A DNA stretch of 64,000 nt from contig JBBQFC010000011.1 of the NCBI GenBank assembly GCA_038321615.1, positions 6,847 through 70,846 of the forward strand. Direction: 5' to 3'. The stretch is from JBBQFC01 sp038321615. GTDB taxonomy: Bacteria; Bacteroidota; Bacteroidia; Flavobacteriales_D; Cryomorphaceae. Under the pieces are notes generated by a model that worked only from the letters and a program-made list of their open reading frames with translations, did not search any database and was not told the DNA's origin. Each line of letters begins with the position of its first letter. Positions within the stretch are counted from its first letter, which is position 1. A program made the position numbers and the translations under genes. Positions 25,297-34,351 of the stretch are shown in pieces.

Positions 25297-27843
25297 ATGC
25301 AAAAATCAAAGCGCCTCATTGAATTTGAAAAGCTCGTTGAGAATAAATTCAATGTGTTCAATAGCCTGTTTCTCAATCTACCGTTTCCGAAAATATCAAA
25401 CACGGGTATTCTCATCCCTTTGCTTCACCAGCAAACATCGGAAGGCTTGGCTGCTCATCGCTCGCCATCAGAGATTTTAGGCGATTTTTTCTCCCACCAT
25501 GCACAGCTCGATTCGGAGCAAGGTCAAATCGATTTTATGTTCCGCGTGGTGCAGTATGTGGAGCGCCAGGTGGTGCTCTACGATAGTGTAGAAGACGCTG
25601 CCTTTCCTCGGGTGCAGGAGCTCAGCGAAACACTCAATTTTCGAGATTTCATGCGGCTTCACGACAATCCGACCGACGAAGCTAAAATCGCTCTCAAGCT
25701 ACAAGATTTCAGCGCCCGCGTGGTATTCACGGCTCACCCTACGCAGTTTTATCCGCCGGCAGTGCTCGATATTATTGAGCGACTTCGCGACTTAATCGAG
25801 CAGAATGATATCAACGGCATTGATTTGCACTTACAGCAATTGGGTCTCACTAGTTTTATAAATAGCCAGAAACCAACCCCGCTCGACGAAGCGCGAAACA
25901 TTATCTATTTTCTTCGGAATGTTTTTTACAACGAAATGGGCCGCATGTATTCTGATATAAAGGCATTTGGTGCCAATCAATTTATTGATAATTCGGATTT
26001 AATCCGCCTTGGCTTCTGGCCTGGAGGCGATCGGGATGGAAACCCTTTTGTGACCGCAGATATTACCCGGCAGGTAGCCGATGAATTGCGGATGACCCTG
26101 ATGAAATGCTATTATCAGGATATGAAACTCCTGGAACGCAAACTCACTTTTAAGGGGGTTGAAGAGCTCATCGCCGATTTGCGAGCCAAGCTGTACAAAG
26201 CCATGTTCGATCCGGAAGTCATTGTGCCTTCCGCATTTCTTCGCCAACAATTAGAAGAAGCCCGCCGTAAATTAATGCTCGATTACAATGGATTGTTCAA
26301 GGAAGAACTCGATTTAGTACTCACCAAGGTGACCATGTTTCGCGATCATTTTGCAACGCTCGATATCCGACAGGATCACAGCGTGCACAGCGAAGTGGTG
26401 CGGGAAATTCTCATCGCCAAGGGCAAGATAAAGAGTGAAGTCGATGAATTGGATTCAAAAGAATTGGTGGCTTGCCTTTTTGATGATAATTGGGCAATAG
26501 AACCGGATGTTTGTAAATCAGATTTAACGCGCGATACGCTGCACAACATTCGCAACCTGGCGGCTATTCAAAAGAAGAATGGCGAATCGGGCTGCAATCG
26601 CTATATCATCAGCAATTCCGAAAATGTTTTTTCGGTGCTTTACGTTTTGGCAATGTTTAAGTGGAGCGGATACGCTGACGAAGAAATTGCCTTCGACATT
26701 GTACCACTTTTCGAGTCGATGCAAGCCATGGAGCATTGCGAAGAGATCATGGAAGGGCTGTTTGCAAATCCAAACTATCGGGCGCATTTAACCCGCCGTG
26801 AAAATATCCAGACTATCATGTTGGGCTTTTCTGACGGAACCAAGGATGGCGGCTATCTTAAAGCCAATTGGTCGATATTTAAAACCAAGGAAAGGCTATC
26901 GGCCTTATGTGCAGCACATGGGGTAGAGACGATATTCTTTGATGGAAGGGGAGGGCCGCCCGCGCGCGGTGGCGGAAAAACCCACAGCTTTTATGCCGCC
27001 CAGAGCGGAAAGATTTCAAATAAAGAAATCCAGTTGACCATTCAAGGTCAAACAATTACCAGCATGTACGGCACCTGCGAGCAGTTTCGCCACAATATGG
27101 AGCAATTGCTCACCGCCGGACTAAGTCAGAATTTCAACGGCGATCGAAATGATTTGAATACCCATCAACGTGAATTGATGGAGCAATTGGCCGAGATTAG
27201 TTTTAAGAAATACGGCGATCTTAAAGCCCATCCCAAGTTTTTGCCTTATTTGGAGAATCGAAGTACCCTCCAATATTACAGCGAAGCAAATATTGGGAGC
27301 AGGCCAGCTAAGCGCGGGAAGTCGAAAAAGCTAGAGTTAAAAGACCTTCGAGCCATATCTTTTGTGGGTTGCTGGAGCCAAGCCAAGCAGAACGTCCCTG
27401 GATATTTTGGACTGGGCACGGCACTTAAAACACTGGAGAAGGAACAGGGTTTGCCCAATTTGAAAGCACTTTACAACGAAGTGCCGTATTTCAAGGCTTT
27501 GGTGCACAATAGCATGATGTCGCTCTCGAAGACCAATTTTGATCTCACGCGTTACATGGAAAAAGATCCCGAATACGGCGAATTCTGGAAGGTGCTTTTT
27601 GCAGAATATGAGCTTAGTAAACAAATGTTATTGGCTATCGCCGGGTATGAAGTCCTTATGCAGGAAGAACCTGTGTCGAAAAAATCGATCGAAATCCGCG
27701 AGCGAATTGTACTCCCCTTGTTGCTGATACAGCAATATGCGCTACAGCAAGTAGAGCGCAATAATACCCACCGCGATGCCTACCACCGATTGGTGAGCAG
27801 AACGCTGTATGGGAATATTAATGCGAGTAGGAATTCGGTGTGA
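25297..27843 (+). CDS. ppc: phosphoenolpyruvate carboxylase
   Basis: The 848-residue enzyme has the full set of PEP carboxylase motifs in order: FTAHPTQFYP with the catalytic His near residue 147, FWPGGDRDGNPFV near 243, RQDHSVHSE, GFSDGTKDGGYLKANW, and the glycine-rich loop FFDGRGGPPARGGGKTH near 548 that protects the intermediate, followed by TIQGQTITSMYGT. It converts PEP and bicarbonate to oxaloacetate to refill the TCA cycle in the cytoplasm. The C-terminus ends in NSV rather than the more common NTG. Its bicarbonate demand fits with the SbtA transporter gene about 7 kb upstream. It stands alone, preceded by the palindrome array. Confidence 0.96.
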   Translation: MQKSKRLIEFEKLVENKFNVFNSLFLNLPFPKISNTGILIPLLHQQTSEGLAAHRSPSEILGDFFSHHAQLDSEQGQIDFMFRVVQYVERQVVLYDSVEDAAFPRVQELSETLNFRDFMRLHDNPTDEAKIALKLQDFSARVVFTAHPTQFYPPAVLDIIERLRDLIEQNDINGIDLHLQQLGLTSFINSQKPTPLDEARNIIYFLRNVFYNEMGRMYSDIKAFGANQFIDNSDLIRLGFWPGGDRDGNPFVTADITRQVADELRMTLMKCYYQDMKLLERKLTFKGVEELIADLRAKLYKAMFDPEVIVPSAFLRQQLEEARRKLMLDYNGLFKEELDLVLTKVTMFRDHFATLDIRQDHSVHSEVVREILIAKGKIKSEVDELDSKELVACLFDDNWAIEPDVCKSDLTRDTLHNIRNLAAIQKKNGESGCNRYIISNSENVFSVLYVLAMFKWSGYADEEIAFDIVPLFESMQAMEHCEEIMEGLFANPNYRAHLTRRENIQTIMLGFSDGTKDGGYLKANWSIFKTKERLSALCAAHGVETIFFDGRGGPPARGGGKTHSFYAAQSGKISNKEIQLTIQGQTITSMYGTCEQFRHNMEQLLTAGLSQNFNGDRNDLNTHQRELMEQLAEISFKKYGDLKAHPKFLPYLENRSTLQYYSEANIGSRPAKRGKSKKLELKDLRAISFVGCWSQAKQNVPGYFGLGTALKTLEKEQGLPNLKALYNEVPYFKALVHNSMMSLSKTNFDLTRYMEKDPEYGEFWKVLFAEYELSKQMLLAIAGYEVLMQEEPVSKKSIEIRERIVLPLLLIQQYALQQVERNNTHRDAYHRLVSRTLYGNINASRNSV

Positions 27844-27973
27844 AGTGGCGGGCTAATCTGTTTGCCTAAATTGTGTTTGAATGCAGTTTAAGCTTGGTCC
27901 AGGGGCAGTCAAATATTCTTTTTTTTAGTTTCGGCATTGGCAATTCCTTGACTGGAATTCTAATCAATTCACT

Positions 27974-28219
27974 TTACCATTCCCTTTTCTCAAGTTCTTC
28001 TTCAATTGGAAAGCTTGATTTTTGACCAGCATATGGCAGCACTTCAACTATTTCGCCAATAAAGTCCCGTCCTGACTTTATAGGTTTTACAAATAGCTTA
28101 TTGGCGCAAATTAGTCCGAATAGTTTTCCATTGGCGGAAATCCCAAATTCACCCAACGTTTTTCAGGCAGTTATTACTCCCGCATTTTTAATTTGATCCG
28201 GGGTAAAATCCACAAACTT
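27974..28219 (-). pseudogene. TfoX N-terminal domain fragment
   Basis: Read leftwards from 28219, the frame gives KFVDFTPDQIKNAG, then a TGA at 28165-28163, then GEFGISANGKLFGLICANKL, GRDFIGEIVEVLPYAG and EEELEKREW before TAA at 27976-27974. This matches the TfoX_N family, where the usual version continues past REW for 20 or more residues. There is no start codon in the remnant and the C-terminus is cut off. A TTG inside the frame (28156) gives a 60-codon open frame, but that is only the surviving core. The 130 bases between ppc and this remnant hold nothing I can identify. Confidence 0.8.
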
Positions 28220-28446
28220 TTGGCCGGACGGGAGATATTTAAAATTTTATTTTAAAATTAGGTATGTAAATTGGACAGAGATTTGTTTGCACCGTGTCCA
28301 TAACAAGAACTTACAACATTTCCTTTCTGCACCATGGTTTCATCCATGCTGTAGTTGGAATGAATGGCCGTAGAATCTGACGACGATTTAAAATTACTGT
28401 CCGGTGCTCAGAATATGGCTCTTTCCTTCATTTGTTCACAGCCTGT
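28220..28446. other. intergenic, no gene seen
   Basis: This AT-rich stretch lies between the TfoX remnant and the nucleoside-hydrolase-like gene. I see no convincing coding frame, promoter or hairpin. It could hold more of the decayed TfoX gene's surroundings. Confidence 0.5.
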
Positions 28447-29424
28447 CTATTTCAATTCCGGCGCTTTCAACGATTCAATTACAATCTCTTCGAATCCGGG
28501 CAGGGTTCGGTAGGCGTAATCCACTTTCCATTTAGACGAATATTCAAATCCAACTTCCAGAAAATGTTTCTGGTCGGGGCGGTTGCGGCCCAAGGTGGCA
28601 TCGTTTTCCCGAAAATTAATTACCGCCGGAATATCGCGGTGGATCAGGAAATAATTGGGATGGGTAATGTATCCAAGTGGGGTTACGTCGTAAGGGATAA
28701 AACCTGCGATCCCAAACAATTCTTTTGCCCGATTTGTCCAGGGCACCAACATGCCGTGCAGCCATCGATCGGCTTCATTTCCATTGGCTAAAAATTGAGT
28801 GTCAACAGCACCAAGGAGCACGTATTCGCTGCACTCGTAACCGCTAAGCACCACCTTAATACCAGAATTTAGAACGACCCGAAATGCTTCGACGTCTTTC
28901 TCAAAGTTGTAATCGCCTACGGTGTTTTGACGCAAGCCAGGCTGGAAAGGATAGCCGGTCCTGCGTCCGGCGCAGAATACGATTTCCGTCATTTGGGGAA
29001 TTAATTCAGGATGATTTTGAATGACCGTTGCCACATTGGTAGCCGGCCCCAAGGCCAGAATAGTGAGTTTTTCTTTTCGTAAGGCCTCGGCTAAAGCGCG
29101 CGAACCGTCTGTCTCAACACCCAAATCTTTGCATTCGGGCGAACCTTTGGAAATCGGAATTTGCCTCGAAGGGGCGTAGTATTTCAAAATCTGCCTGGTA
29201 ACTTCCATACCGTAATCTACCTCTGTGATCAAACTGATGCCCGCGATGGAAATACTCGGCTGAGCAAGAGCCATAATTAAGGTCACACCGTCATCTACTT
29301 CACGTGGCGCGCGTTCGGGAAGACCCATCATGATGTCGGTGTCGAACCAGATTCGTATGGGCGCCTCTTGTGCAGATGCCGATAGCCAGGTGCAGAATAG
29401 CGCAGTTGCTAAAACATATTTCAT
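28447..29424 (-). CDS. exported nucleoside-hydrolase-like protein (IUNH family)
   Basis: The 325-residue protein has a clear signal peptide (YVLATALFCTWLSASAQ). The family calcium site is recognisable but split: DTD in IRIWFDTDIMMG and DD in REVDDGVTLIMAL, with about ten extra residues compared with the usual DTDxGxDD. LTILALGPATNVATVI is the next typical motif. The late HD motif of canonical enzymes appears as YDVTPLGYITH, so a Tyr stands where a catalytic His is common. It probably cleaves an N-glycosidic or similar bond outside the cytoplasm, but the substrate may differ from classical nucleosides. It overlaps the kinase-like gene by 4 bases (ATGA) and is last in its operon. Confidence 0.78.
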   Translation of the reverse strand: MKYVLATALFCTWLSASAQEAPIRIWFDTDIMMGLPERAPREVDDGVTLIMALAQPSISIAGISLITEVDYGMEVTRQILKYYAPSRQIPISKGSPECKDLGVETDGSRALAEALRKEKLTILALGPATNVATVIQNHPELIPQMTEIVFCAGRRTGYPFQPGLRQNTVGDYNFEKDVEAFRVVLNSGIKVVLSGYECSEYVLLGAVDTQFLANGNEADRWLHGMLVPWTNRAKELFGIAGFIPYDVTPLGYITHPNYFLIHRDIPAVINFRENDATLGRNRPDQKHFLEVGFEYSSKWKVDYAYRTLPGFEEIVIESLKAPELK

Positions 29425-30407
29425 AAGTCGAGAGATTTAAGCGTTTCTACCGTCAATACTTTACGGCTTGTAAGATCGTGCGTAAGCGGCAGTTGGGCTA
29501 CTCCAAACAGCCGCCGCAGCGTTTCGATTCCGGAAAAGGCTTCCACAGCTTTATGATCGTAAGCACCATAGGCTTTAAAGGCTTCATCAATCTGAAGGGC
29601 AGTAGCACCAGCAAATCTGAGATGTGCGTGCATTACGCCTAAATCGAAAGCCGCTGGACCCGTAAATCCAAATTCGGGATCGATAATTTTGAGCCCTTTG
29701 GCTGTATGCAACCAGCTACCCGGATAATAGTCGCCGTGGAGAAGAGCGCCATCTTTTGCAGTCAAATAAATCTGGCCCCAATGCGCAGCAAAATCAGCCA
29801 GGGCCCGATTTGGGTAGATCAATTCTGCTGCAAGGTTTTGAAGGCCATCGTGTATGGCGTTTAGTTCAAAACCGCAGTCTGCCCGAAAAGGCAGATCGAA
29901 AATATGGGCGTGATTTAATCTCCGCATGGCTCCGTTGGTCAGCGGTTCGCTTTCGGTAGCACCTTGATGCAGGAAGCACAAAAAGTCAAGGAGATGACCG
30001 ACCGTTTCCCAATCGATATTTTGATTGACTTGGTACCAAAAGGTAAAATCGGAACCAACTCCAAGATCTTCCATCACCAAAATGTGGTTGGCCTTGTCGA
30101 AAGCGTAAATCTCTGGCAACCATTGAGCCACTCCTTTTATCATCTTGGTTTCGGCGTAAAACGCAGCCTCCATTTCGCCGCGCTCTATGGGCGCGGCGAT
30201 GGATGGATATTTCTGCACGTAAGGTTTCGCTTGCTTTACTATCAGACTTCCTTCTTGAAATACGGCTCGAAGCACTACATTCATGTTGCCTTCTCCGGCT
30301 TTTTCCAGGTGGCTTATGTGGCCTAAATCGAAGCTTGGAACTTGGGCAATTAGGTATTCCGTGAGCTCGTTTTCCGTAAGGCGCTCTATTTCCAAAAGTT
30401 GAACCAT
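29421..30407 (-). CDS. methylthioribose-kinase-like phosphotransferase
   Basis: The 328-residue protein has the aminoglycoside-phosphotransferase/choline-kinase fold. Motifs resemble 5-methylthioribose kinase (MtnK) more than generic APH proteins: GEGNMNVVLRAVF as nucleotide loop, SLIVKQAKPYVQKYP with the ATP-binding Lys, LLHGDYYPGSW as catalytic loop without the usual Asn, and IDPEFGFTGPAAFDLG as metal site. MtnK phosphorylates methylthioribose in methionine salvage. Other mtn genes are not in the window. The gene starts 2 bases after the TonB-dependent receptor and overlaps the exported nucleoside-hydrolase-like gene, so uptake and use of a nucleoside-derived sugar is likely. It could instead be another small-molecule kinase. 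Confidence 0.7.
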   Translation of the reverse strand: MVQLLEIERLTENELTEYLIAQVPSFDLGHISHLEKAGEGNMNVVLRAVFQEGSLIVKQAKPYVQKYPSIAAPIERGEMEAAFYAETKMIKGVAQWLPEIYAFDKANHILVMEDLGVGSDFTFWYQVNQNIDWETVGHLLDFLCFLHQGATESEPLTNGAMRRLNHAHIFDLPFRADCGFELNAIHDGLQNLAAELIYPNRALADFAAHWGQIYLTAKDGALLHGDYYPGSWLHTAKGLKIIDPEFGFTGPAAFDLGVMHAHLRFAGATALQIDEAFKAYGAYDHKAVEAFSGIETLRRLFGVAQLPLTHDLTSRKVLTVETLKSLDL

Positions 30408-30409
30408 AA

Positions 30410-33400
30410 TTAAAAGATAAAGCGTGTACCGAATTGGAATTGACGCGGCGGCGAAGCATTGATAATGCGGTAATTATTAGAATCAGGCGGCCCCACTTGG
30501 ACTTGATTGCTCGTGCCACGCGTGGAGCTGAAACCCGACCAGTTTTGGGCATCGAAAATGTTAAACACGTCGACACTGAATTCAAATCCATTTTTTGAAT
30601 TATTCAATCTCAAGAGGTATTTAATTGAAAGGTCGAAGGTGGCAGACCAGGGTAAACGGCCTGCAGCTTCTTCTTCGCCTGGCCATCGGTCGGCGGTGAG
30701 GCCGAAGCTCTCGCCGTCGCCATTGAGATCTGTAGTGCCAAACACGGTGGCGTCGGCTACACGGGTCACAGGCTGTCCGCTTTGAAGTAGTGCTGTAGGC
30801 GCAATCGATAAGCCTTTCAAGGGTTGGTAAAGTACCACAGCGCTCATCACGTGGCGGCGGTCATTCTCATCCCACACAAATTCGGCGTCGAAGTCATTAT
30901 TGTCCTGTGCACGGGTATTAATTGAGCTGGTATTGCTCTTGGTCCAGCTGAGGGTGTAGAGCAAGCGGTATCCCAATTTGCCATCGGCCAGCTCGCGTTG
31001 AAGCATAAAATTTAAAGCGGTATAGTTTGCTCTTCCCGCCGTTTCGGTCATAAATATATTGCGGGCTCCACCGCGCAGGGTATCACCATTTATTACATTG
31101 AAAAAGCGACCACCTGCATTGTACACGGGTATTGGCCGACTCAAATCGCCTTCTGCTCGCGTGCGCGCCACTACATCGGCAGCATCTACACCTGGCTCAA
31201 ATAAGTAAGGAGAAGCGACATTCAAATTCCTGATGATGTATAGCCCTTCTGTGCGCGTATGTACTGCGTCGAAAATGAAAATGGTTTCATTGTCTGGCTT
31301 GTATTGATAGCCCAATGTGAACTGATGGCTGTACGGATTGTCCCAGCCATTGGGATTAAGAATTCGGGCGTTGTTTGTGAAAATATTCTCGCGTGCATCG
31401 CTTAGCTCCGCTCCCGAAGGACCGTTTAGATAGGTTACTCCTGGTAAATTTGCCCGCTGATTTCCATTGAAGGTGATCTGGTTTAAATCAACATCGGCAT
31501 CGAGCAATCCCAATCGTTGAAGATTGAAGGTGATCTGGTTTAAATCAGCATCGGCATCGAGCAATCCCAATCGTTGAAGCTCTTCCAATTGCTTGAAAAA
31601 ATCGCCGGAAGTGGTGCTGAATTGAAGCGCATCGCTGTAAACGGAGTATTTAATTTTATCGTAGAATATTCCATAACCACCGCGAATGACGCTGCGCTCA
31701 TTGAGCTTGTAATTTGCACTCAAACGCGGGGCTATATTGTTCCAGTCGCCCTGATCGCCACCCGATTTCGAGAGATTGTCATAATCCCATCGCAGACCGG
31801 CATTTACATTTAATCGATCGCTTACCGCATACGTATCTTCGATGTAAAGGCTGGTTACATTTTGGGTCTTTCCGAATGATTTGGTTTGAAGTTCTACTTC
31901 GTATAGTAGTACTTCCACATCCGATGGGATATCTTCCACATCAAGGGTTGAACCCAGATTCTGGTTTTGAAGATCGGCCAATTGGGTGGAGTCTAGCCGC
32001 ACCGTATATTGCCCAAAAGGATTGCCTCCACCTAAAAGCGCGAAATCAGAAGAAATAAATTCCACACCCGCTTTCACGTGGTGAGCTCCTTCGTTGTAGA
32101 ACCATTTGTTTTGGAATTGTTGGGTATATTCTTTGTCATCGAAAATGGCGCCCGATTGGCCGAGAACGGCGATATTTTGTCCGGCAGGATTGCGCACGGT
32201 AACAGATGGCGAAGTGGGGTTAACCGGTTGGCGGAAATTCCAGCGGAAGTAGCTGGTTTGAAAGTTCAATTCTGTAGCCCAACGATTATTGATACTCATT
32301 TGGTTGCGCAGAGCGATGAGATACGTATCATTTTGCTGTGCCGACGCTGAAGACGGAAAGTTATTGCCGCCTTCGAGGCCACCGCCTTGCCGATCGATGT
32401 AAATTTCGCCAAGTTGTGTACGAAGGGACGAACGGATTTTTTTATTCCAGAGATGATCGACTTTAAGTGAATGATAGGTGAAACGATTGTAACCCCGCAC
32501 CGTTTCGTTCACATTTAGATCGGGTACATTGAGCAAGTTATCCTTGATATCTGTGGTATGCTCTACGTTCCAGTACAAAAAGGTCTTGTCTTTTTGCAAA
32601 GGCGCACCAATCGACCAGCCACCTTGGTAGCGTTGAAATCCGTCCTTCACCTGGTTTCCCGAAAGGTCGAGTGTGGCGAAGTCGCTGGGTGCATCTACCA
32701 CAGCTCCCGGACGCGTTAGAAAGAACACTTCACCGGTTACTTCGTTGGTTCCAGAGCGCGACAATACATTCACTATACCGTTGCTCGTATTACCCCACTC
32801 GGCAGAGTAGTTGTTGGTAAGCACGGTTACGTTCTCCACAAAACCCACAGGTGTATTGAGCTTCATATTTCCAAGGAAACGCTCATTATTATCCATCCCA
32901 TCGATGAGGTAATTGGTGAAAATCCCGTTTAAGCCATTTATGCTCACATTAGGCCCTTCGGCATAGCCCAGTACTGCGATTGTGACGTTTGGAAGGCGGT
33001 AAAGACTGCGGGTAATATCGCGCCCTTCGATGGGCATTTTCATAAGCTCTTCTTTTTTGATTTGCCCGGATACAGTCGCGTTCTGGGTGTTCATTTTCGC
33101 AAGTGGCGAGCTGGAGATCAACACTTCGCCGAGTACGGCCGTAACCCTGCTTGGAGCATAAAGTCGAAAACTGATTGTCTGCCCCGCTTGCGGCTTCAAC
33201 GGAGTAGAAGATGCAAATTGGTAGTCTTCGTTATCCAGTGTGTAGGCGATGTAATTTTCGCCCGGACGTAGGTTTTCGAATAACGCAACTCCGGAAGCAT
33301 TTGTCGCTTGACTGGTTTCAGTTTTATCGATTTCGTTTTTCAGGAATACTTGCATGCCGGCGATCGGTTTTTCATCGCGCAAGCCCTGCAAAGATATTTC

Positions 33401-33466
33401 AATAGATTGAGCACGCATAAAGTTGCTAATAAGCGCGAACGCGCCAAAGAGTAAAAGATTTTTCAC
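30410..33466 (-). CDS. TonB-dependent receptor, Oar-like with N-terminal carboxypeptidase-regulatory domain
   Basis: The gene starts with GTG at 33466 and encodes 1018 residues. A signal peptide (LLLFGAFALISNFMRAQ) is followed by a CarboxypepD_reg-like domain (PIAGMQVFLKNEIDKTETSQ), then a plug domain (NVSINGLNGIFTNYLIDGMD and FVENVTVLTNNYSAEWGNTS) and a long beta-barrel ending in an aromatic strand (RQFQFGTRFIF). There is no SusD partner gene, unlike polysaccharide loci. It sits directly upstream of the kinase-like and nucleoside-hydrolase-like genes with a 2-base gap, so it may import their substrate across the outer membrane. A 57-bp tandem duplication lies in the barrel region. Confidence 0.88.
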   Translation of the reverse strand: MKNLLLFGAFALISNFMRAQSIEISLQGLRDEKPIAGMQVFLKNEIDKTETSQATNASGVALFENLRPGENYIAYTLDNEDYQFASSTPLKPQAGQTISFRLYAPSRVTAVLGEVLISSSPLAKMNTQNATVSGQIKKEELMKMPIEGRDITRSLYRLPNVTIAVLGYAEGPNVSINGLNGIFTNYLIDGMDNNERFLGNMKLNTPVGFVENVTVLTNNYSAEWGNTSNGIVNVLSRSGTNEVTGEVFFLTRPGAVVDAPSDFATLDLSGNQVKDGFQRYQGGWSIGAPLQKDKTFLYWNVEHTTDIKDNLLNVPDLNVNETVRGYNRFTYHSLKVDHLWNKKIRSSLRTQLGEIYIDRQGGGLEGGNNFPSSASAQQNDTYLIALRNQMSINNRWATELNFQTSYFRWNFRQPVNPTSPSVTVRNPAGQNIAVLGQSGAIFDDKEYTQQFQNKWFYNEGAHHVKAGVEFISSDFALLGGGNPFGQYTVRLDSTQLADLQNQNLGSTLDVEDIPSDVEVLLYEVELQTKSFGKTQNVTSLYIEDTYAVSDRLNVNAGLRWDYDNLSKSGGDQGDWNNIAPRLSANYKLNERSVIRGGYGIFYDKIKYSVYSDALQFSTTSGDFFKQLEELQRLGLLDADADLNQITFNLQRLGLLDADVDLNQITFNGNQRANLPGVTYLNGPSGAELSDARENIFTNNARILNPNGWDNPYSHQFTLGYQYKPDNETIFIFDAVHTRTEGLYIIRNLNVASPYLFEPGVDAADVVARTRAEGDLSRPIPVYNAGGRFFNVINGDTLRGGARNIFMTETAGRANYTALNFMLQRELADGKLGYRLLYTLSWTKSNTSSINTRAQDNNDFDAEFVWDENDRRHVMSAVVLYQPLKGLSIAPTALLQSGQPVTRVADATVFGTTDLNGDGESFGLTADRWPGEEEAAGRLPWSATFDLSIKYLLRLNNSKNGFEFSVDVFNIFDAQNWSGFSSTRGTSNQVQVGPPDSNNYRIINASPPRQFQFGTRFIF
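31466..31579 (-). repeat. 57-bp tandem duplication inside the TonB-dependent receptor gene
   Basis: Two adjacent 57-base units, 31466-31522 and 31523-31579, differ at one base. They add 19 residues in frame: LQRLGLLDADADLNQITFN followed by LQRLGLLDADVDLNQITFN. The near identity indicates a very recent slippage event. The insertion is in the barrel, probably in a loop. Confidence 0.95.
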
Positions 33467-33529
33467 TTTAGTTTGGTTATATTGGATTAAGTGGGAAGAA
33501 TGTGGGAGCCTATTGGGCTCGCAGAAACA

Positions 33530-34258
33530 CTAAATCCAAACGGGTGGCCCGCGCCGAGATAATCCTGAAAGAAACTGATATTGTGGGAGGTAGGAATCGA
33601 CTTTGGAATCCCAGCTTCGATTTTCTTCGATGCACAGAAGCAATAAACCTATCTGTACGAGTGCATTCTTACGTAAGGGTCGTTCTTTCAACCATTGCTG
33701 CAGCGAGCGCAAGTTGTCGATATCGCGCAGCGTGGCCAGCACGCGGCAGGACGACTCTTCCGACTGAAATTTGGAAAGCAAGGAAACATGCACCTTTTCC
33801 TTATCGGCAAGTGCTGCCAACATATCCATGCGCGCGTAGTGCGATTCGCTAATCCCTATCAGGTAATCGCCACCATCGAAAGTAGGGCCAAGTACTGCAG
33901 TGTTTGTCTGCAGCGCATCTACAGCAGCCGCAATGTGCGACTTTGATAATTCTGGAACATCGCTGGCAAGGGCTATCACAGCTTTAAATCCAAGCGCGAA
34001 ATATTCTTCAAATGCATTGCACAAGCGTTGGGGTAAACCCTCACCAATTTGATCATTTTCTGAAAGCAGAAAACTATAAACGCCCGAAGAACTGGCAACA
34101 CGTGCCGCTCGCCTGTGGAGCGATTCCGCCCACTCCAAACCCCGATGATTCGCAGGCAACGATTTAGCAAGCAACTCTTTTTTTGCACGGCGGGAAAACA
34201 CCAAAATAGCGATTTCGCTGTGCTTAAGATGATTTTTTGACAGGTTGGACAATGGCAT
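33530..34258 (-). CDS. DUF2064 (TIGR04282-type) nucleotidyl/glycosyltransferase-fold protein
   Basis: I prefer ATG at 34258 (242 residues); the frame opens further upstream to 34279. The protein has a GT-A-like Rossmann start (EIAILVFSRRAKKELLAKSL), the DUF2064 metal motif LASDVPELSKSHI and VLGPTFDGGDYLIGISES, as in the family often annotated as SpsA-like glycosyltransferase. The usual start is a PGxxKTRL loop; here the equivalent region is RRAKKELLAKSLPA, so it is divergent. It lies 63 bases upstream of the TonB-dependent receptor gene on the same strand and may be in the same operon. Its substrate is unknown. Confidence 0.75.
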   Translation of the reverse strand: MPLSNLSKNHLKHSEIAILVFSRRAKKELLAKSLPANHRGLEWAESLHRRAARVASSSGVYSFLLSENDQIGEGLPQRLCNAFEEYFALGFKAVIALASDVPELSKSHIAAAVDALQTNTAVLGPTFDGGDYLIGISESHYARMDMLAALADKEKVHVSLLSKFQSEESSCRVLATLRDIDNLRSLQQWLKERPLRKNALVQIGLLLLCIEENRSWDSKVDSYLPQYQFLSGLSRRGPPVWI

Positions 34259-34351
34259 TGGGAGCGCAAAGATGATCAATTTATCAACTTACTCCCTGTA
34301 AGGCCAAACAGATTTTAAGATGAATTCAAAAAATGTCGGCCACAGAACGCA

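Noticed and set aside
27974..28156. A 60-codon intact gene on the minus strand
   Set aside because: It is the surviving core of a TfoX-like gene with an upstream TGA and no proper start.
33505..33520. Hairpin between the DUF2064 gene and the TonB-dependent receptor
   Set aside because: The stem is only 5 bp (GAGCC/GGCTC) and has no T-run, so I do not call a terminator.
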